A DNA stretch of 64,000 nt from Crocodylus rhombifer (Eukaryota; Chordata; Crocodylia; Crocodylidae). A program made the translations under genes and the position numbers. Location: assembly GCA_038503035.1 (NCBI GenBank), contig JAVSML010024592.1, forward strand, positions 623,674 to 687,673, read 5' to 3'. Of the stretch, positions 11,906-23,028 are shown piece after piece (the first letter of the stretch is position 1; every line of letters begins with the position of its first letter). The notes under the pieces were generated by a model. That model was given only the letters and a program-made list of their open reading frames with translations, did no database searches and had not been told where the DNA came from.

Positions 11906-12194
11906 TTCCTCCCTGCCAGTAAGATTCTTAGTACAAAATCTCCTAATGTCTGTAAAGTGTTCTGAGGAAGAAAGCTAAATACTAATGTGTTGCTTTTGTA
12001 TGTGTAAGGTATACCTTACAACAGTACTGTCCATGTTTTTTTACAGTAATGCCAAATATAGGGTCAGAGCTGTCATCCCATACAAAACACTTTTCCTCTG
12101 TCATCACCCATCATTGCCGTTCTGATGTATATGAAAGCTTTTGTAGTTATGTGTTTCTCTTGCTTTTTACTTTCCTACCTTTGATAGGAAATTA

Positions 12195-12415
12195 CACAGC
12201 CCACATTACTGTAGTTGCTGAGTGCCTCTTAATCTTCATCTCAGTTTTCACCTTGTGCAGTAGGAAAGTGCTGTTATCTCCATTTTACAGATGAAGAACT
12301 TGGGCATAGAGAGCCTAAAGTCACACAGGAAATCTGGCAGACCAGAGACTTGAAACCCACTCTTCTAGGTTCTGGACTTGTGATATATCCACTGTCTTAC
12401 CCTTCCTGTCACTGT
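12195..12415 (+). repeat. MIR-type SINE
   Basis: Clear MIR core: TATCTCCATTTTACAGATGA, then GAACTTGGGCATAGAGAG and GTCACACAGGAAATCTGGCA. It is among the best preserved MIR copies in the window. Confidence 0.78.
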
Positions 12416-13394
12416 TCACCACCACTTAGCCCAGGTATTGAATTAATCAGTGCTCTCCAAAGTCACATTGCTTCCAGTTTTTGTTTCCTTAACTCAGAGT
12501 CATTTAATGATCCTGACTGAGAGTCTTTAAGAGGCAGAGATAGTTTAAAGTGGCCCAGGCAATGATATTCTTACAGTATTGATATTCTTCAAGTACTGTG
12601 TGTGCTGTCATCTTATAGTAAATTGTTGTTTAAAACCATTAGATACGTTTAAGTGTCTTTCATGTAAGATACTTAAAGACCGGAAAGAAATTACATATGG
12701 TATCAATCTTCAGAATAGTAAAACCATTCTGAGAAAGAGTCTGGAAAGTCTATTTTCTATTTCTAGTCAAATACTAGAATAAATGTGGAGAAAATAATAT
12801 TACTTAACCTCCAGGAGGGGAATGAGATCATGGCAAAGAACTAGAAGAATATTTTTCAAGAAAGAAAAATTCCCAATCAAACTTGATTGTAATATGATGA
12901 GAAAATAAAATGAATGGATGAGAGTGATATGATGGATCTTTTTAGGAAAGATTTTATCACCTGTATTCTTATTCCCAGTTACATTAGTTTTAAGTATTTT
13001 GCTAATGAATGTTGTTAAATAGATTGAAAACTGAAAGAAGAACCACAGTGCGTCAACCTAGGCTAAATTTGTCAGGACTTTAAAGGGCAAGAGGGACCTA
13101 AACTGGTATGTATGGTGCAGGGGACAAACCACACCCTGTGATTTGATCCTAGAATTTCTGTTAGAACGGACATATCTTTCTAAGAGACACATCTTGATTT
13201 GAAGCTTGTAAGAAAGAAAATATATCCCATCCCCTGATAAATGTGTTGAATTAATTACTATCACTCTTTAAAACTGGGCTTTTGCTGTGCCTTTTTCTGT
13301 CAAACTGAAGAGACTCTTAATGCTAGAGTAACTGCTTGTATATCAATACCAACTCACCTCTTAACTGTCTCTTGAATAAATGAATAGATTGAAT
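12416..13394. other. Unannotated non-coding stretch
   Basis: AT-rich sequence with no gene and no repeat that I can name. Confidence 0.45.
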
Positions 13395-13655
13395 CTCTGT
13401 TCTTTCTCTGTAAGATGTATTTTGCAGAAGACTAATCATTCTTGTAGCCCTTTGTAGAGCTCTCTAATTTGTTGATAACCTTTCACAAGTGACAGCACCA
13501 GGTCTTGGAACATAGTACTCATGAGTGCCATGTACGGAGGAATAATGCCTCCACTTCCATTTGACATTCCTTTGCTTATACATCCAATAATCTTATTAGA
13601 TCTGTTAGCTACAGCATTGTCCTGGGAGCATGTATGCCGTTTGGATTGAGGAAAT
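13395..13655 (-). mobile_element. Ancient CR1/L3-like LINE fragment
   Basis: Read on the minus strand this corresponds to the C-terminal reverse-transcriptase region of CR1-clade LINEs. On the plus strand the diagnostic pieces are GTAGCCCTTTGTAGAGCTCT, ATTCCTTTGCTTATACATCC and CTACAGCATTGTCCTGGGAG. It is much more diverged than the CR1 copies at 8-10 kb and 26 kb, so it is an older layer. Confidence 0.65.
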
Positions 13656-13867
13656 CCATTGCATATCTACAAAGTGTATTATTGCTTTTTAAAAATTTAA
13701 TATTGTCCCAATCTATTTTGAAAGGGGCAAAACCAGCATGCCAATTACATTTCCACACACCATATTTACTCAAAGACATGACAAGGTTTTTTCCCCTAAA
13801 TAACATGGGGACAAAAACTCCTTCTCTTATATTTACATACAAAGAAATCTCATTAAGTCCACTGTAA

Positions 13868-14191
13868 GTGAAGAACAGATGTGCTGTGGCAGGAAGAAGA
13901 TTATCACAGACACTGTGGTTGATAAGAGATGTATTTTCCTTTATTCAAGACAGAAAGTTGAACATGGTGATAGCAAACTTAAATCTAGAAAAGGCCTACA
14001 ATAGGACAGAACGTAAGTTTCTATCTGCAGTCCTTAACAAAATGGGTTTCCTGGAGAAAACAATCAAATGGATCAAATTGTTGTATAGCAAACTAAGAAG
14101 CCATGACAGTGAGGAAATGGGAGAAGAGAAGATGGAGACCACATGGAGGAACAAAGTGGAGACAGTTATTCATATAAATCAAAGAAGATAA
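13868..14191 (+). pseudogene. L1/Tx1-like LINE reverse-transcriptase fragment
   Basis: The 107-codon frame starts with a CAVAGRRLSQTLWLIRDV block and continues to NLNLEKAYNRTERKFLSAVL and KMGFLEKTIKWIKLLYS. This matches the palm region of L1/Tx1-clade reverse transcriptases, where the canonical block is D-x-EKAFDRV. The usual first catalytic Asp is Asn here. Similarity fades after about residue 80 and no flanking LINE sequence is evident, so this is a dead remnant. It is of a different clade from the CR1 elements. Confidence 0.6.
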
Positions 14192-14265
14192 AAGTGGGGA
14201 AATGTTTAAAATGTTTTAAAATGTTAAGTGTATAGCAATTAGGATGTTAAGTATAGACTTTAGGG

Positions 14266-15126
14266 CAGGGGTAGGCAATGTTTTTTGGCTGGAGTGTGGA
14301 AAAACACCACATTGCTTACCCTGGAAGGTGCCAGAGTGCCAGCATGCTAGAAAAACAAAATGAGGGCAAGGGGTACATGGCAGGATGCCCTGCTTGTGCC
14401 CCTTGCCCCCCCAAAGCTCCTGCTCCCCAGCCCTACTGCCCTTGCCCCCAACCCTACTGCCCCTTGCCCCCCACCTAAAGCCCCTGCCCCCCAGCCCTGC
14501 TGCCCCTTGCCCCGCCACCCAAAGGCCCTTCCCCCCAGCTCTACTGCCCCTTGCTGTGCCTCTTAGCTCTACTGCCCCTTGTCCCCCACCCAAAGCCCCT
14601 GCCCCCCAGCCCAGGTTCTGTGGTGGCCAGCAGCTACCCCAGCTCTGGGTAGCTGCTGGAGCCCGGGCTCCTCCCAGCAGGGCTTGCAGCATCCCAGCTG
14701 CCTGCTGGGAGCATCCTGGGCTCCCAGCTGGCAACAGCTACCCAGAGGTTAGCTACCTGGGAAGCTCCAAACAGCTGTGCTGGGCTCCAGGCTCCGGCAT
14801 CAGCTCCCTACTGGTGTATGCAGGCATGCCTCGGAGCAGGAGGTGGGGGAAGGGCTTGAGGCAGCGCAGCTCTGGTCTCTCCCTCACTCCCAGCACAGAG
14901 GTGATGGCAGGCTTCTGGGGCCCGTTTGGAGCCTCCTGGCTGCAGCCAGCCCTGGCTCTGGGTAGCTGTTGCCAGCTGGGACCCCAGGCTATTCCCAGTG
15001 GGATGCTGCAAGCTGTGCTGGGAGCAGCCCGGACTTCATTGCAGAGCTGGGGCTGGCTGTCGCGTGCCAAGCAAAATGGCCTCGCGTGCCATGCTTGGCA
15101 CACATGCCAGGGGTTGCCAACCCCTG
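14266..15126. mobile_element. Fold-back hAT-like element with perfect 8-bp target duplication
   Basis: The terminal inverted repeats are CAGGGGTAGGCAA (left) and CAGGGGTTGGCAA (right, inverted), 12 of 13 identical. Both flanks read CTTTAGGG (14258-14265 and 15127-15134), a perfect 8-bp duplication. The interior is GC-rich and holds a long internal inverted repeat: 14671-14745 pairs with 14958-15024, sharing blocks such as CCCAGCTGGCAACAGCTACC. It also holds a minisatellite at 14399-14612. Long open frames across it (up to 256 codons) are Pro/Ala-rich products of composition and do not resemble transposase, so the element is non-autonomous. Confidence 0.85.
14399..14612. repeat. C-rich minisatellite inside the hAT-like element
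   Basis: About five irregular copies of a unit of roughly 40-45 bp built from CCCAAAGCCCCTGCCCCCCA and GCCCTACTGCCCCTTG. One strand is almost free of G runs and the other is strongly G-rich. Copy number probably varies between individuals. Confidence 0.75.
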
Positions 15127-16065
15127 CTTTAGGGTATAGAAGTATAAAAAGTTAAATTATGAGACTGTGTGGGTTGTTTTATATTTGGTTTTGGGGATGG
15201 GTTGTTGTATGTATATAGTGTTTGTAGTTTGTGTGTGTATAGATGTATATCTATCTATCTATTGATATATATATATATATATATAGTTTTATAAACAAAA
15301 GTATGTGTATGGAGTACCTGTGCTAAAACCTGCAATATTTTCAAGAAAGTGAAAAATGCTTCAATTCTGGATGAACTAAGTCTATGGGTACTATATACAT
15401 ATTCCTATAGGCATATTTATTTCAAGGTCATTGTTTTCAAATTTGCCTTTTACTCATGCTCAGGGAGAGCAAGTCCTGATAGTAAAGGAACAGGGGAAGA
15501 GGTTGAAGGGGGATGAAGTTGTGGGGGGGCAAGAGTGCTACCTGATCCCCCCTCCCCTCCCCCCGCTGATTTATTTTCCCTGCTGTAGCAGTGGGAGGGG
15601 AACAAATTCAAAGCTAACTTCCAATAGCTAGATTCTGTAACTGGAAAATTATAATAAATATATAAATTTTCCATATATAGCATCTAAATTTTGGGGGGTC
15701 TTGGGTATGACCATAAACTGCATCCAACCAGAGGGCCTGGTGGCAACATGGTGGGGCTACTCGTGGAAGGGTAGCTCCTATAAAATACCAGTGCTGCAAC
15801 CTCCAGAGTAAGGTGAGTATAGGGTGCCCCAAAACCCTAGCCCTCACTGCCTTGTGGGTACTTCTTGACTGGAGAAAGGCTAAGGGACATCACCCTGACA
15901 GAAATGTGCCCTTGCTGAGGCATTAGTAGTGTTTTGCATTTTCAGTTTTTATTGAAAAAAAAATTCCAGGAATTGTTCAGGTTTATCTTTCAAACATAAA
16001 AACTGGGTTGAAATCGGGATAAAAGGAAGAAAAGAAAAAAAATTGGTTTAAATCAGGGAAAATAA
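15127..16065. other. Unannotated stretch with a microsatellite
   Basis: Short tandem repeats at about 15243-15290 combine TATC units with a TA run. The rest, up to the next hAT-like element, holds no supported gene. Around 15950-16065 the sequence is A-rich with AATTCCAGGAATT, possibly a further old repeat. Confidence 0.5.
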
Positions 16066-17409
16066 TAGGTTTGTGCAAAACAGCTAATATTCACTTCAGA
16101 TTCAGTTTTGGCCAATTCAGGGGCAGGGATTCAATTCGGTGATTCGAAATCACTGTCCTGATTCGATTCAGCTGAATCAGCCAGGCCCATCCCTCACCCT
16201 TCTCTGAGCCCAGCAATGGCTGCCCTAGCTCTTGGCACTTGTTAAAAAAAACCCTCTGGTGCTCACTGGGTGCTACCAGGTGGGAGACCATACCTGCTGC
16301 CCCCCACTGCCCCACGCTGAATGGGGGGCTCTGCTTGAGTCCCATGACTCCCCCTTTGCTCCCCTAGCCCCTGCACAGGTGCCCTCTCCAGCTCTGGCCC
16401 TTTAAGGAAAAAAAAAAAGCCCAAAAACCCTGGGACTCACCACTCCTGCCAGTGGGGGAGGGAGGCAATCCCCACTGCCTCCCCTTGCCCTGAGCCACAT
16501 GGGGGACTCTCCATGAGCCCCCAATGCCCCGAGGCCACATCAGGAGCAGAGAGTCCTGAGGCTTTTCTTGTTTTGTTTTTTCTTAAAGGCCTGGAGCTGG
16601 CTGGGGCAGGGCACCTGTGGTGGGGCCCGGGGAGCAGGGCCCCCCATGCAGCAAGGGGCAATGGGGGACAGCGGGGATCATCCCCACCCCCGCAGCACCC
16701 AGTGAGCACCGGGGCTTTTTTTTTAAATACCGAGTTGGGGTGGGGGTCAGTGGGGTGGGAACCACTGCCATAGCTAGTGTCCTGTCTCCACCTACACGCA
16801 TATGATTACCCTAGGTCAGGGGTATCAAACACATCAGATGTGCCAGCCAACTGAGTGATGTGAGGCCGGTCCACAGGCCAGGTCAGGCTCACAGACCAGG
16901 CCCACATGCCATGGGCAGCACAGGCACTGTGTGCAGGCCAGTCTGGGCTGTGTCACATGTTGCATGCGGGTCCAGTCCAAAACCCAGGGGCAGCACTATG
17001 GTCTGGACAATAGCACTCCACAGGCTGCATCTGGCCTGTAAGCCATATCTTTGACGCCTCTCCTCTAAGCCCATATAACTACTCTTTCCTCCCACCCGAC
17101 TCCAGCATGACTGGCTAGAGCTATGGGGGTGCTGCAAGAGCAGGGGAGGTTGGGGGGCTGGCAGGGGTCCCCCCATAGTCCCCCTCCCCCACCCCTAGTA
17201 CTTACCAGTGCAGAGTTTGCTGCAGCTTCCTGCTGCAGCCACCAGGGACTGGCCGAATCATCAATGCTCTCCTAATCTTTTCTGAAGATTTGGAGAGCTC
17301 TGAATCAATTTGGACCTTTAAACTGGTCCCTTGATTCGGAGATTATGCCACTGAATCAGGCCGAATCTCCTCCTAATCGAATCACCACCTGAAGCTTTGC
17401 AGAGCCCTA
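16066..17409. mobile_element. Fold-back hAT-like element (TAGG ends, GATTCG-rich) with nested insertion
   Basis: The ends are TAGGTTTGTGCAAAAC and, inverted from the right, TAGGGCTCTGCAAAGC. The flanks are both GAAAATAA (16058-16065 and 17410-17417), a perfect 8-bp duplication. Subterminal zones are full of GATTCG/CGAATC motifs, as in the copy at 19983-20776. Internal inverted arms at about 16242-16332 and 16635-16724 share GGTGCTCACTGGGTGC. A different hAT-like element (16817-17062) is inserted inside. No transposase is encoded. Confidence 0.85.
16817..17062. mobile_element. hAT-like MITE nested in the 16066-17409 element
   Basis: The left end is CAGGGGTATCAAAC. The inverted right end begins GAGAGGCGTCAAAG. 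The flanks CCCTAGGT (16809-16816) and CTCTAAGC (17063-17070) agree at 5 of 8 positions, and all three differences are transitions, as expected for a decayed 8-bp duplication. The GGCC-rich interior is typical of hAT MITEs ending in CAGGGGTGTCAAAC. Nesting shows it inserted after its host element. Confidence 0.65.
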
Positions 17410-19982
17410 GAAAATAATAGTGCGTTCCCACAGCGGTGAGGGAGGAAGGGGCTGGAATAAGGCCCACCCTAGAAGCAATTCCCGCGGCCCCTCCTATCGC
17501 ACCTGGGGTCAGAGCTAGGAGCCCTGTGCCCTCAGGCAGCGGCTGCAGCCACCCTCCCCTGGCCTCTGCATGGCCACCATCACTCCCTTCGCCCTAATCT
17601 GTCACTCTCTGGCAAAAGCTACAGCTATTAAGGCACTGAATGTATGGACTCAGTCTGGCCTTTGGATTCTGTCTCAGTGGGTCTAAAGGGGGAATGGTAG
17701 GTCTTGGGCAGCTTCCACTCCTCCATACTCTTGACTAAGTATATGCGTTGAAGATTGGTGTGATAGTCACAGGACTCCATACAAGCAGCTTCATCAGGCA
17801 CCCGACTAGTCATCTTACATGCACGCCATGATCCAGAGGATCAACAATTGTCTGCTACTGGGTGGGGGTCATCTTTTGTTTGAGTAAATAAAGTTCTCAA
17901 GTAAGAAATCTGGGCAATGTCAGAAAAAAGGAACCTGGAGAAATGAGAGCCCTGAAGAATGATTCAGGGGAGATATAAATGCATTATCTGGGGAAAAAAC
18001 TCTAAAACCCAGGCATTCAGTAGGAAGGTAAATAAGAGAAAATGTAATACCTAAAAAACAAAGATAGAGGTTAAACTTGAGTTTTCACTGTGACCTTTCA
18101 GCAAAAAAGACTAATAGAATTTTAAGCTGCTATATAATGGTATGAAATGGGGGACATGCTAGTACCATCCTCTATGCACATACACAATGCTTTGTGGCAC
18201 TGGGATCTGACATAGCAGAAAGGTCAGGGTGGAACTGGGCACAGTTTTATTGAAAGAATGTCACTGGGCAATTATATTATACTACATATTCTCAAGCCAC
18301 TTTTCAAATAATAACAAAGCTCACAGCATCCATGAGAAGTGAATGCATATTATGTTTTACAAGTGAAGAAACTGAGAGATAAAATAAGTGAAGATCCAGA
18401 TTTTAAAAAAAACCCCAATATTCAAAGGTAGGAGCTTATTAACAGGCTCCAAAATTAATTAATTAATATTTAGCCACCTAAACCAATGGCCTCCACATTA
18501 TTTTTTTCTCACTTGGCACTCTTGAAAAGCAGGCCACATATTTAGGTGCCTAAATATGGATTTCAAGCCCTTCTGCTTCTAAAAAATGTTGTCCAAAAAT
18601 CACATGGCAGGCCTAGATCTATGTGTACAACTTCAAAGCTCTCAAAACTCTCTCCATGAAGCATATATTTCTGTAGATCATGTTGTCTTTAGGATTTGCG
18701 TCCTGTGAGTTTCTAGGGCTAGAAATGGTCTTGCTTACTAATCTGAGGGCTTTCAGGATTCATAAATCTCACAGATCTTGCATATGCAATCAGAAAGAAA
18801 ATATTGTTATCCATGTGTACTGTGGTTTTGAATGGGAATTACTACTCATTATGGTTGGATAAAGATTGACAAAATCAGGTAATTATCGTTCTACTAAATC
18901 CACTTTGTGACATGTAAGTCAAGGGTCTGATTTTTAAGCATACCAAGGACTCAGGAGCTCCTATTCAGTCCCAAGTTGAGTACTTAAATATGCATTTAGC
19001 AGCCTAACTTTATGCCCCCTTCTTTTTTTTTTTTTTTGATCTTGGCCTTAGCCTGACATCTATCAGACTGATTTTCTTAAGGGTGTTTTTCATGTTTAAC
19101 TCCAACTCCCAGGATTTTTTTTCCCCGGAAGTAAGCAGCTGGCACAGCATCTGCTTAAAAAAGAACTAAACAAAACAAGCAAGCACGTTTCTGAACTTGA
19201 GCTGACTGACTTCTTGCTATTTTGATTCCTTTTAAGGGTAGAAGCTAGAGACTACAGCAAGTTTTAGTAAAAGCCATTGCATACAAAAGAGAAGAGTGTT
19301 GGCCTGGGGCAACAGCACTGTGATAAACAGGAGGGTTTTGTTCTGACATCCTTTGCATATATTCCTAATATTCATTGGAGGTGTTTGTGGTTTTATAAGG
19401 CTCCCTGATCTTTTTTGGGAAGGGTGGTATATAACTCTAATAAATATATATGCTATTTTTGTATCATTGTCATGAACTTTTGGATTAGGCATGCATCAAG
19501 CATGCATGAGGAAATCCAACTCATGGCTGTGGACTGAAGTTTCAGAGCCTTTGGGTCTGAATAGTTGTAGATTTATTTAGGGAATCCACATCAATATAGA
19601 ATTCCTAACAGCTTTCCATTGAGCCCCAGCCCTTTTGGTTATCGTGGGATGAGTTGAACCCAATGAAAGTTGGTCTCACCTGATGCAAATTCCCCTTGTA
19701 TACTTCTAAGAAAGATGTACATATAAGGAATATACTAGTGCTGCGGAATCTGGAGTTTTATTGCAAAGGAGAACTAGACATTTAGGCATTTATGAAAATA
19801 CCTGGAGATACTCTTCCTAACCTAGAGTTATTTAACTTCTCCACTTTCCCCAAGGCACCTACTTTTTACCTTAATTTTTCCCAGTCAGGCTTCTGTGCTC
19901 TGAAATCCCTGTCTCTGTGTAACCTATGGGTAAGGAAAAGAGGTGCTGCCTTCTGGGTGCAGGAAATCTTTCTGTTAGAGAG
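17410..19982. other. Unannotated non-coding stretch
   Basis: The first 200 bp are GC-rich with no frame of interest. The rest is AT-rich with no gene and no named repeat. A T-run lies at about 19022-19038. Confidence 0.45.
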
Positions 19983-20776
19983 TAGGGCTGTGCAAAGCTT
20001 CGGTCCCTGATTCAGTTTGGTGGAGATTCGGCCTGATTCGGTGGTCAAATCCCTGATTCCGAATCGAATCAGAGGACCCTTTAATCTCTTCAAATCGAAT
20101 CGGAACCCTCCAAATCTATTTGGAGAGATTTGGAAAGATTAGGTGATTCAGCCAGAGACACAACTTTAAATGTTTTTTTTATATACATCTAGGTACAAGG
20201 CAGCTTGTGAACACTGCGATGCTGGGGCAGATGGAGCATCCCACAGAAGCATGGGGGGCTCCCCAGTGTGCTCAGCAGCATGGGGTAGATGTGCTTCCCC
20301 CAGAAAGTCTGGGGTCATCCCCTGGCTCCCCCTGGCTTGGCGACTGGTGCCTCCTGGGTCTGGGGGGGGCACCCCATAGCTGATCATGGAGCTGGGGGGG
20401 CATGGCCCTTCCCCCCTCCCCCCCCGGCGCACTCCCAGGCGGACCCAGAAGTGGACCAGAAGTAGTTCCGGTCCACTTCCAGGTTCACCGCTGCGCGTGT
20501 GGAGGACCCCCACTCCACACTCCTGTGGGATGCTCCATCTGCCCCAGCATTGCAGCAATCACAAGCTGTGCTGGTACCTTGAGGTATGTAGGAAAAACAT
20601 TTGAAGCTGTGTCTATTTCCAAATCTCTGATTCTCCTAATCAGTCTCGAATCTTCAGATTTGGATTCGGCCAAATTGAATCAGAGACAGTGATCCGAATC
20701 AACAAATCGAATCACTGTCCCTGATTTGGGCTGAATCCGAATCCGAATTGAATAGGACCCACTTCATACACCCCTA
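19983..20776. mobile_element. Fold-back hAT-like element (TAGGG ends, GATTCG-rich)
   Basis: The ends are TAGGGCTGTGCAAAGC and, inverted, TAGGGGTGTATGAAGT. The flanks TTAGAGAG (19975-19982) and TTAGACAG (20777-20784) match at 7 of 8 bases. GATTCG-type motifs fill both subterminal zones. Internal arms 20191-20246 and 20523-20580 are inverted copies sharing ATGCTCCATCTGCCCCAGCA. The GC-rich core between them yields meaningless open frames. It is the same family as 16066-17409 by its ends but has a different core. Confidence 0.85.
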
Positions 20777-21796
20777 TTAGACAGCATGTGATTTTTCCCA
20801 AGCACAGAGACAAATATACTTTGTCTGGCAATAGGCTCGCCTTAGGAACGGGATTCCTTTCAAATGCAGTTTGTTCCCATTTCATAATTCTCTATCCTAT
20901 GCCATATCCCATCACAATAGGGTTCAGATAATGTTTGCAAGATTTTTTCATGACGATTTCTATATGAGGTGTCTGCCCTAGGCTGAATTATTTATAGAAT
21001 TTCAGCAATAATATGTCTGGAAAGTAGATTAGGGAAAAATACATGAAAACATAAAAAAAAAAAAAATTAATACCTGTTTTATTAAAAAGTTCTGGTGCCC
21101 CCTTGCTTCTGACTTGGAAAGTTGCCTTTTGTTAGAGACCTACCTTTCACTCTTGTGAAAAACCACCCATGTTTGGTTAAGATATGAGTCTTCAGAAAAA
21201 TCACAGATCGTCAGAGGCTTGTTACTGTTTGGCATCTGTTTTTTTTTTTTTGAAAGGTCCATTTCTTTGAGTGTACCCAACTGGTTTAAAGCCAGCACAG
21301 GTATCTCTGCAGAATGAGATATAGAACAGTACTGTCTCCTGACTGAATGGAAAAGGATTTTGTATCTTACATGTATTATCACAGTGATCTTGCCACCTTC
21401 TCATCTCCTTTAGAAAGTTATTTTCTTTCCATTTGTAATACAGTTCTTGTAGAAATAAGCCGAGGAATGGTTGGGTTTTTTGTCCTCTTTGATTTCCTCT
21501 TTTTGCTTGGTTCACAGCAACATTTTAGGGCCTGTATTGTGACATTTTAAGTAGGCGCAACTAACTGGTAAAATGTATTGATGTTTTAAATAATAAAAAT
21601 GCTCCTAAGGTAGACATAACCCAGAAAGACCAGGTGAGCAGTGACTAAAGGACATTAAAGCAGAAGTAAGACCTCTCATCAGACCAGCTAAGAAAGAAAG
21701 GGGGTTGTAGTCTCTTTTACTGTAACCTGTCCATGGAAGCTATTGATGGATTAAGGACAGGAGTCAGCAGTCTTTCACTAACAGTGGGCCAAATTC
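20777..21796. other. Unannotated non-coding stretch
   Basis: AT-rich sequence with A- and T-runs (near 21050 and 21240). No gene or named repeat is seen. Confidence 0.45.
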
Positions 21797-22858
21797 ATAG
21801 ATTCATAGATGGGAGGGACTGCAGTAGGTCATCCCCCTACCCTGGGCAGGAGAGAGTCAGATGACCCCAGCTAGGTGCTTGTACAGTCTCCTCTTGAAGA
21901 CCCCCAAGGTAGGGGAGAGCACCACCTCCCTTGGAAGCTCATTCCAGATTCTGGCAACCCTGGCTGTGAAGTTCTTTCTAATGTCCAACCTGAATCTTCT
22001 CTCTGTCAATATGTGGCCCTTTTTCCTAGTTACTCCAGGGGATGCCCTGGTAAACAGAGCATCTCCTATTCCTTGCTGCCACCCCCTGATGAATTTGTAG
22101 GTGGCCACAAGATCACCCCTCGGTCTTCTCTTGTAAAGACTGAAGAGATCTAGGTCCCTCAGTCTCTCTTCATAGAGCCTTGCCTGCAGGCCTCTGACCA
22201 TACGAGTGGCCTTCCTCTGAACCTTCTCAAGATTCTCCGCATCCCTACCTCTTGAAGTGCAGCACCCAAGACTGGGTGCAGCACTCTGACTGTGGCCTGA
22301 CCAAACATGGCCTGACCAGTGCTGCATGGAGGGGAAGCATCCACCCCCCCGGACTTGTTTGTCATGCATCTGCACCATCATGCATGTTAAAGTGCAGTTA
22401 GCCTTGTTGATTGCTTCATCACATTGGTGACTCATGTTCATGTTGGAGTCAACTATGACTCCAAGATCCCTTTGTGCTGCTGAGAAGGTCATCCCCCAGC
22501 CTGTAAGTGTGTTGGTGGTACCTTTTGCCGTGGTGCAGCATTTTTTACTTGTCTTTGTTGAACTGCATCCTATTTCATTCTTCCCATTTTTCCAACGTGT
22601 TCAGATCTTCCTGGATTTATTCCCTACACTCTGGTGTGTTAACTTTGCCCTATAATTAGGTATCATCTATAAACTTGGACAGGGTGCTTTCCATGCCTTT
22701 GTCCAAGTCACTGATGAAGACACTGAATAGCATCGGTCCAAGGACCAAGCCTTGCAAGATTCCACTGCCCACATTTTCAGGTCAATATCGACCTGTTCAC
22801 CACCACCCTTTGGGTGTGATGCCTAAGCCAATTTTCCACACACCTGACCCAAATTAAT
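21797..22858 (-). mobile_element. CR1 LINE, 5'-truncated, diverged
   Basis: On the minus strand it runs from reverse-transcriptase motif B to the 3' end. The upstream part (22550-22858) decodes to a [10 protein letters not shown] block, then FISDLDKGM and SKFIDDT, where the usual catalytic FADD box has become FIDD. The 211-codon frame at 21857-22492 covers the C-terminal region (DLGVIVDSNMNM, RLYEERLRDLDLFSL, WNELPREVVLSPTL). The 3' end at 21797 shows CATAGATTCATAG-type repeats. It is more diverged than the 26-kb copy, so it comes from an older or different CR1 subfamily. Confidence 0.92.
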
Positions 22859-22945
22859 GCAGTTCAATCTGAAGATGAGTCAGAGGCAGCAGTTGTTAAA
22901 TATGCCACCATTCCAGGACATTTGGTGCAGACAGAAGAACAGCTC

Positions 22946-23028
22946 CTGTTATAACTCATGGTGCTTCACAGAAAGCACCATGAATTATAACAGTCTCGTG
23001 GACCCAACAGACATTTGCTGTTGGGTCC
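22946..23028. repeat. Two adjacent inverted repeats
   Basis: A 21-bp arm (22946-22966) pairs with 22973-22993 with one mismatch and a 6-base loop. Next to it, GGACCCAACAG (23000-23010) pairs perfectly with CTGTTGGGTCC (23018-23028) around a 7-base loop. They lie just upstream of the 5' edge of the CR1 fragment and may be the core of another palindromic MITE whose ends I could not place. Confidence 0.6.

Noticed and set aside
14385..15155. A 256-codon open frame on the plus strand
   Set aside because: It lies over the C-rich minisatellite and GC-rich core of a hAT-like element, is Pro/Ala/Leu-rich, has no domain and runs past the element end.
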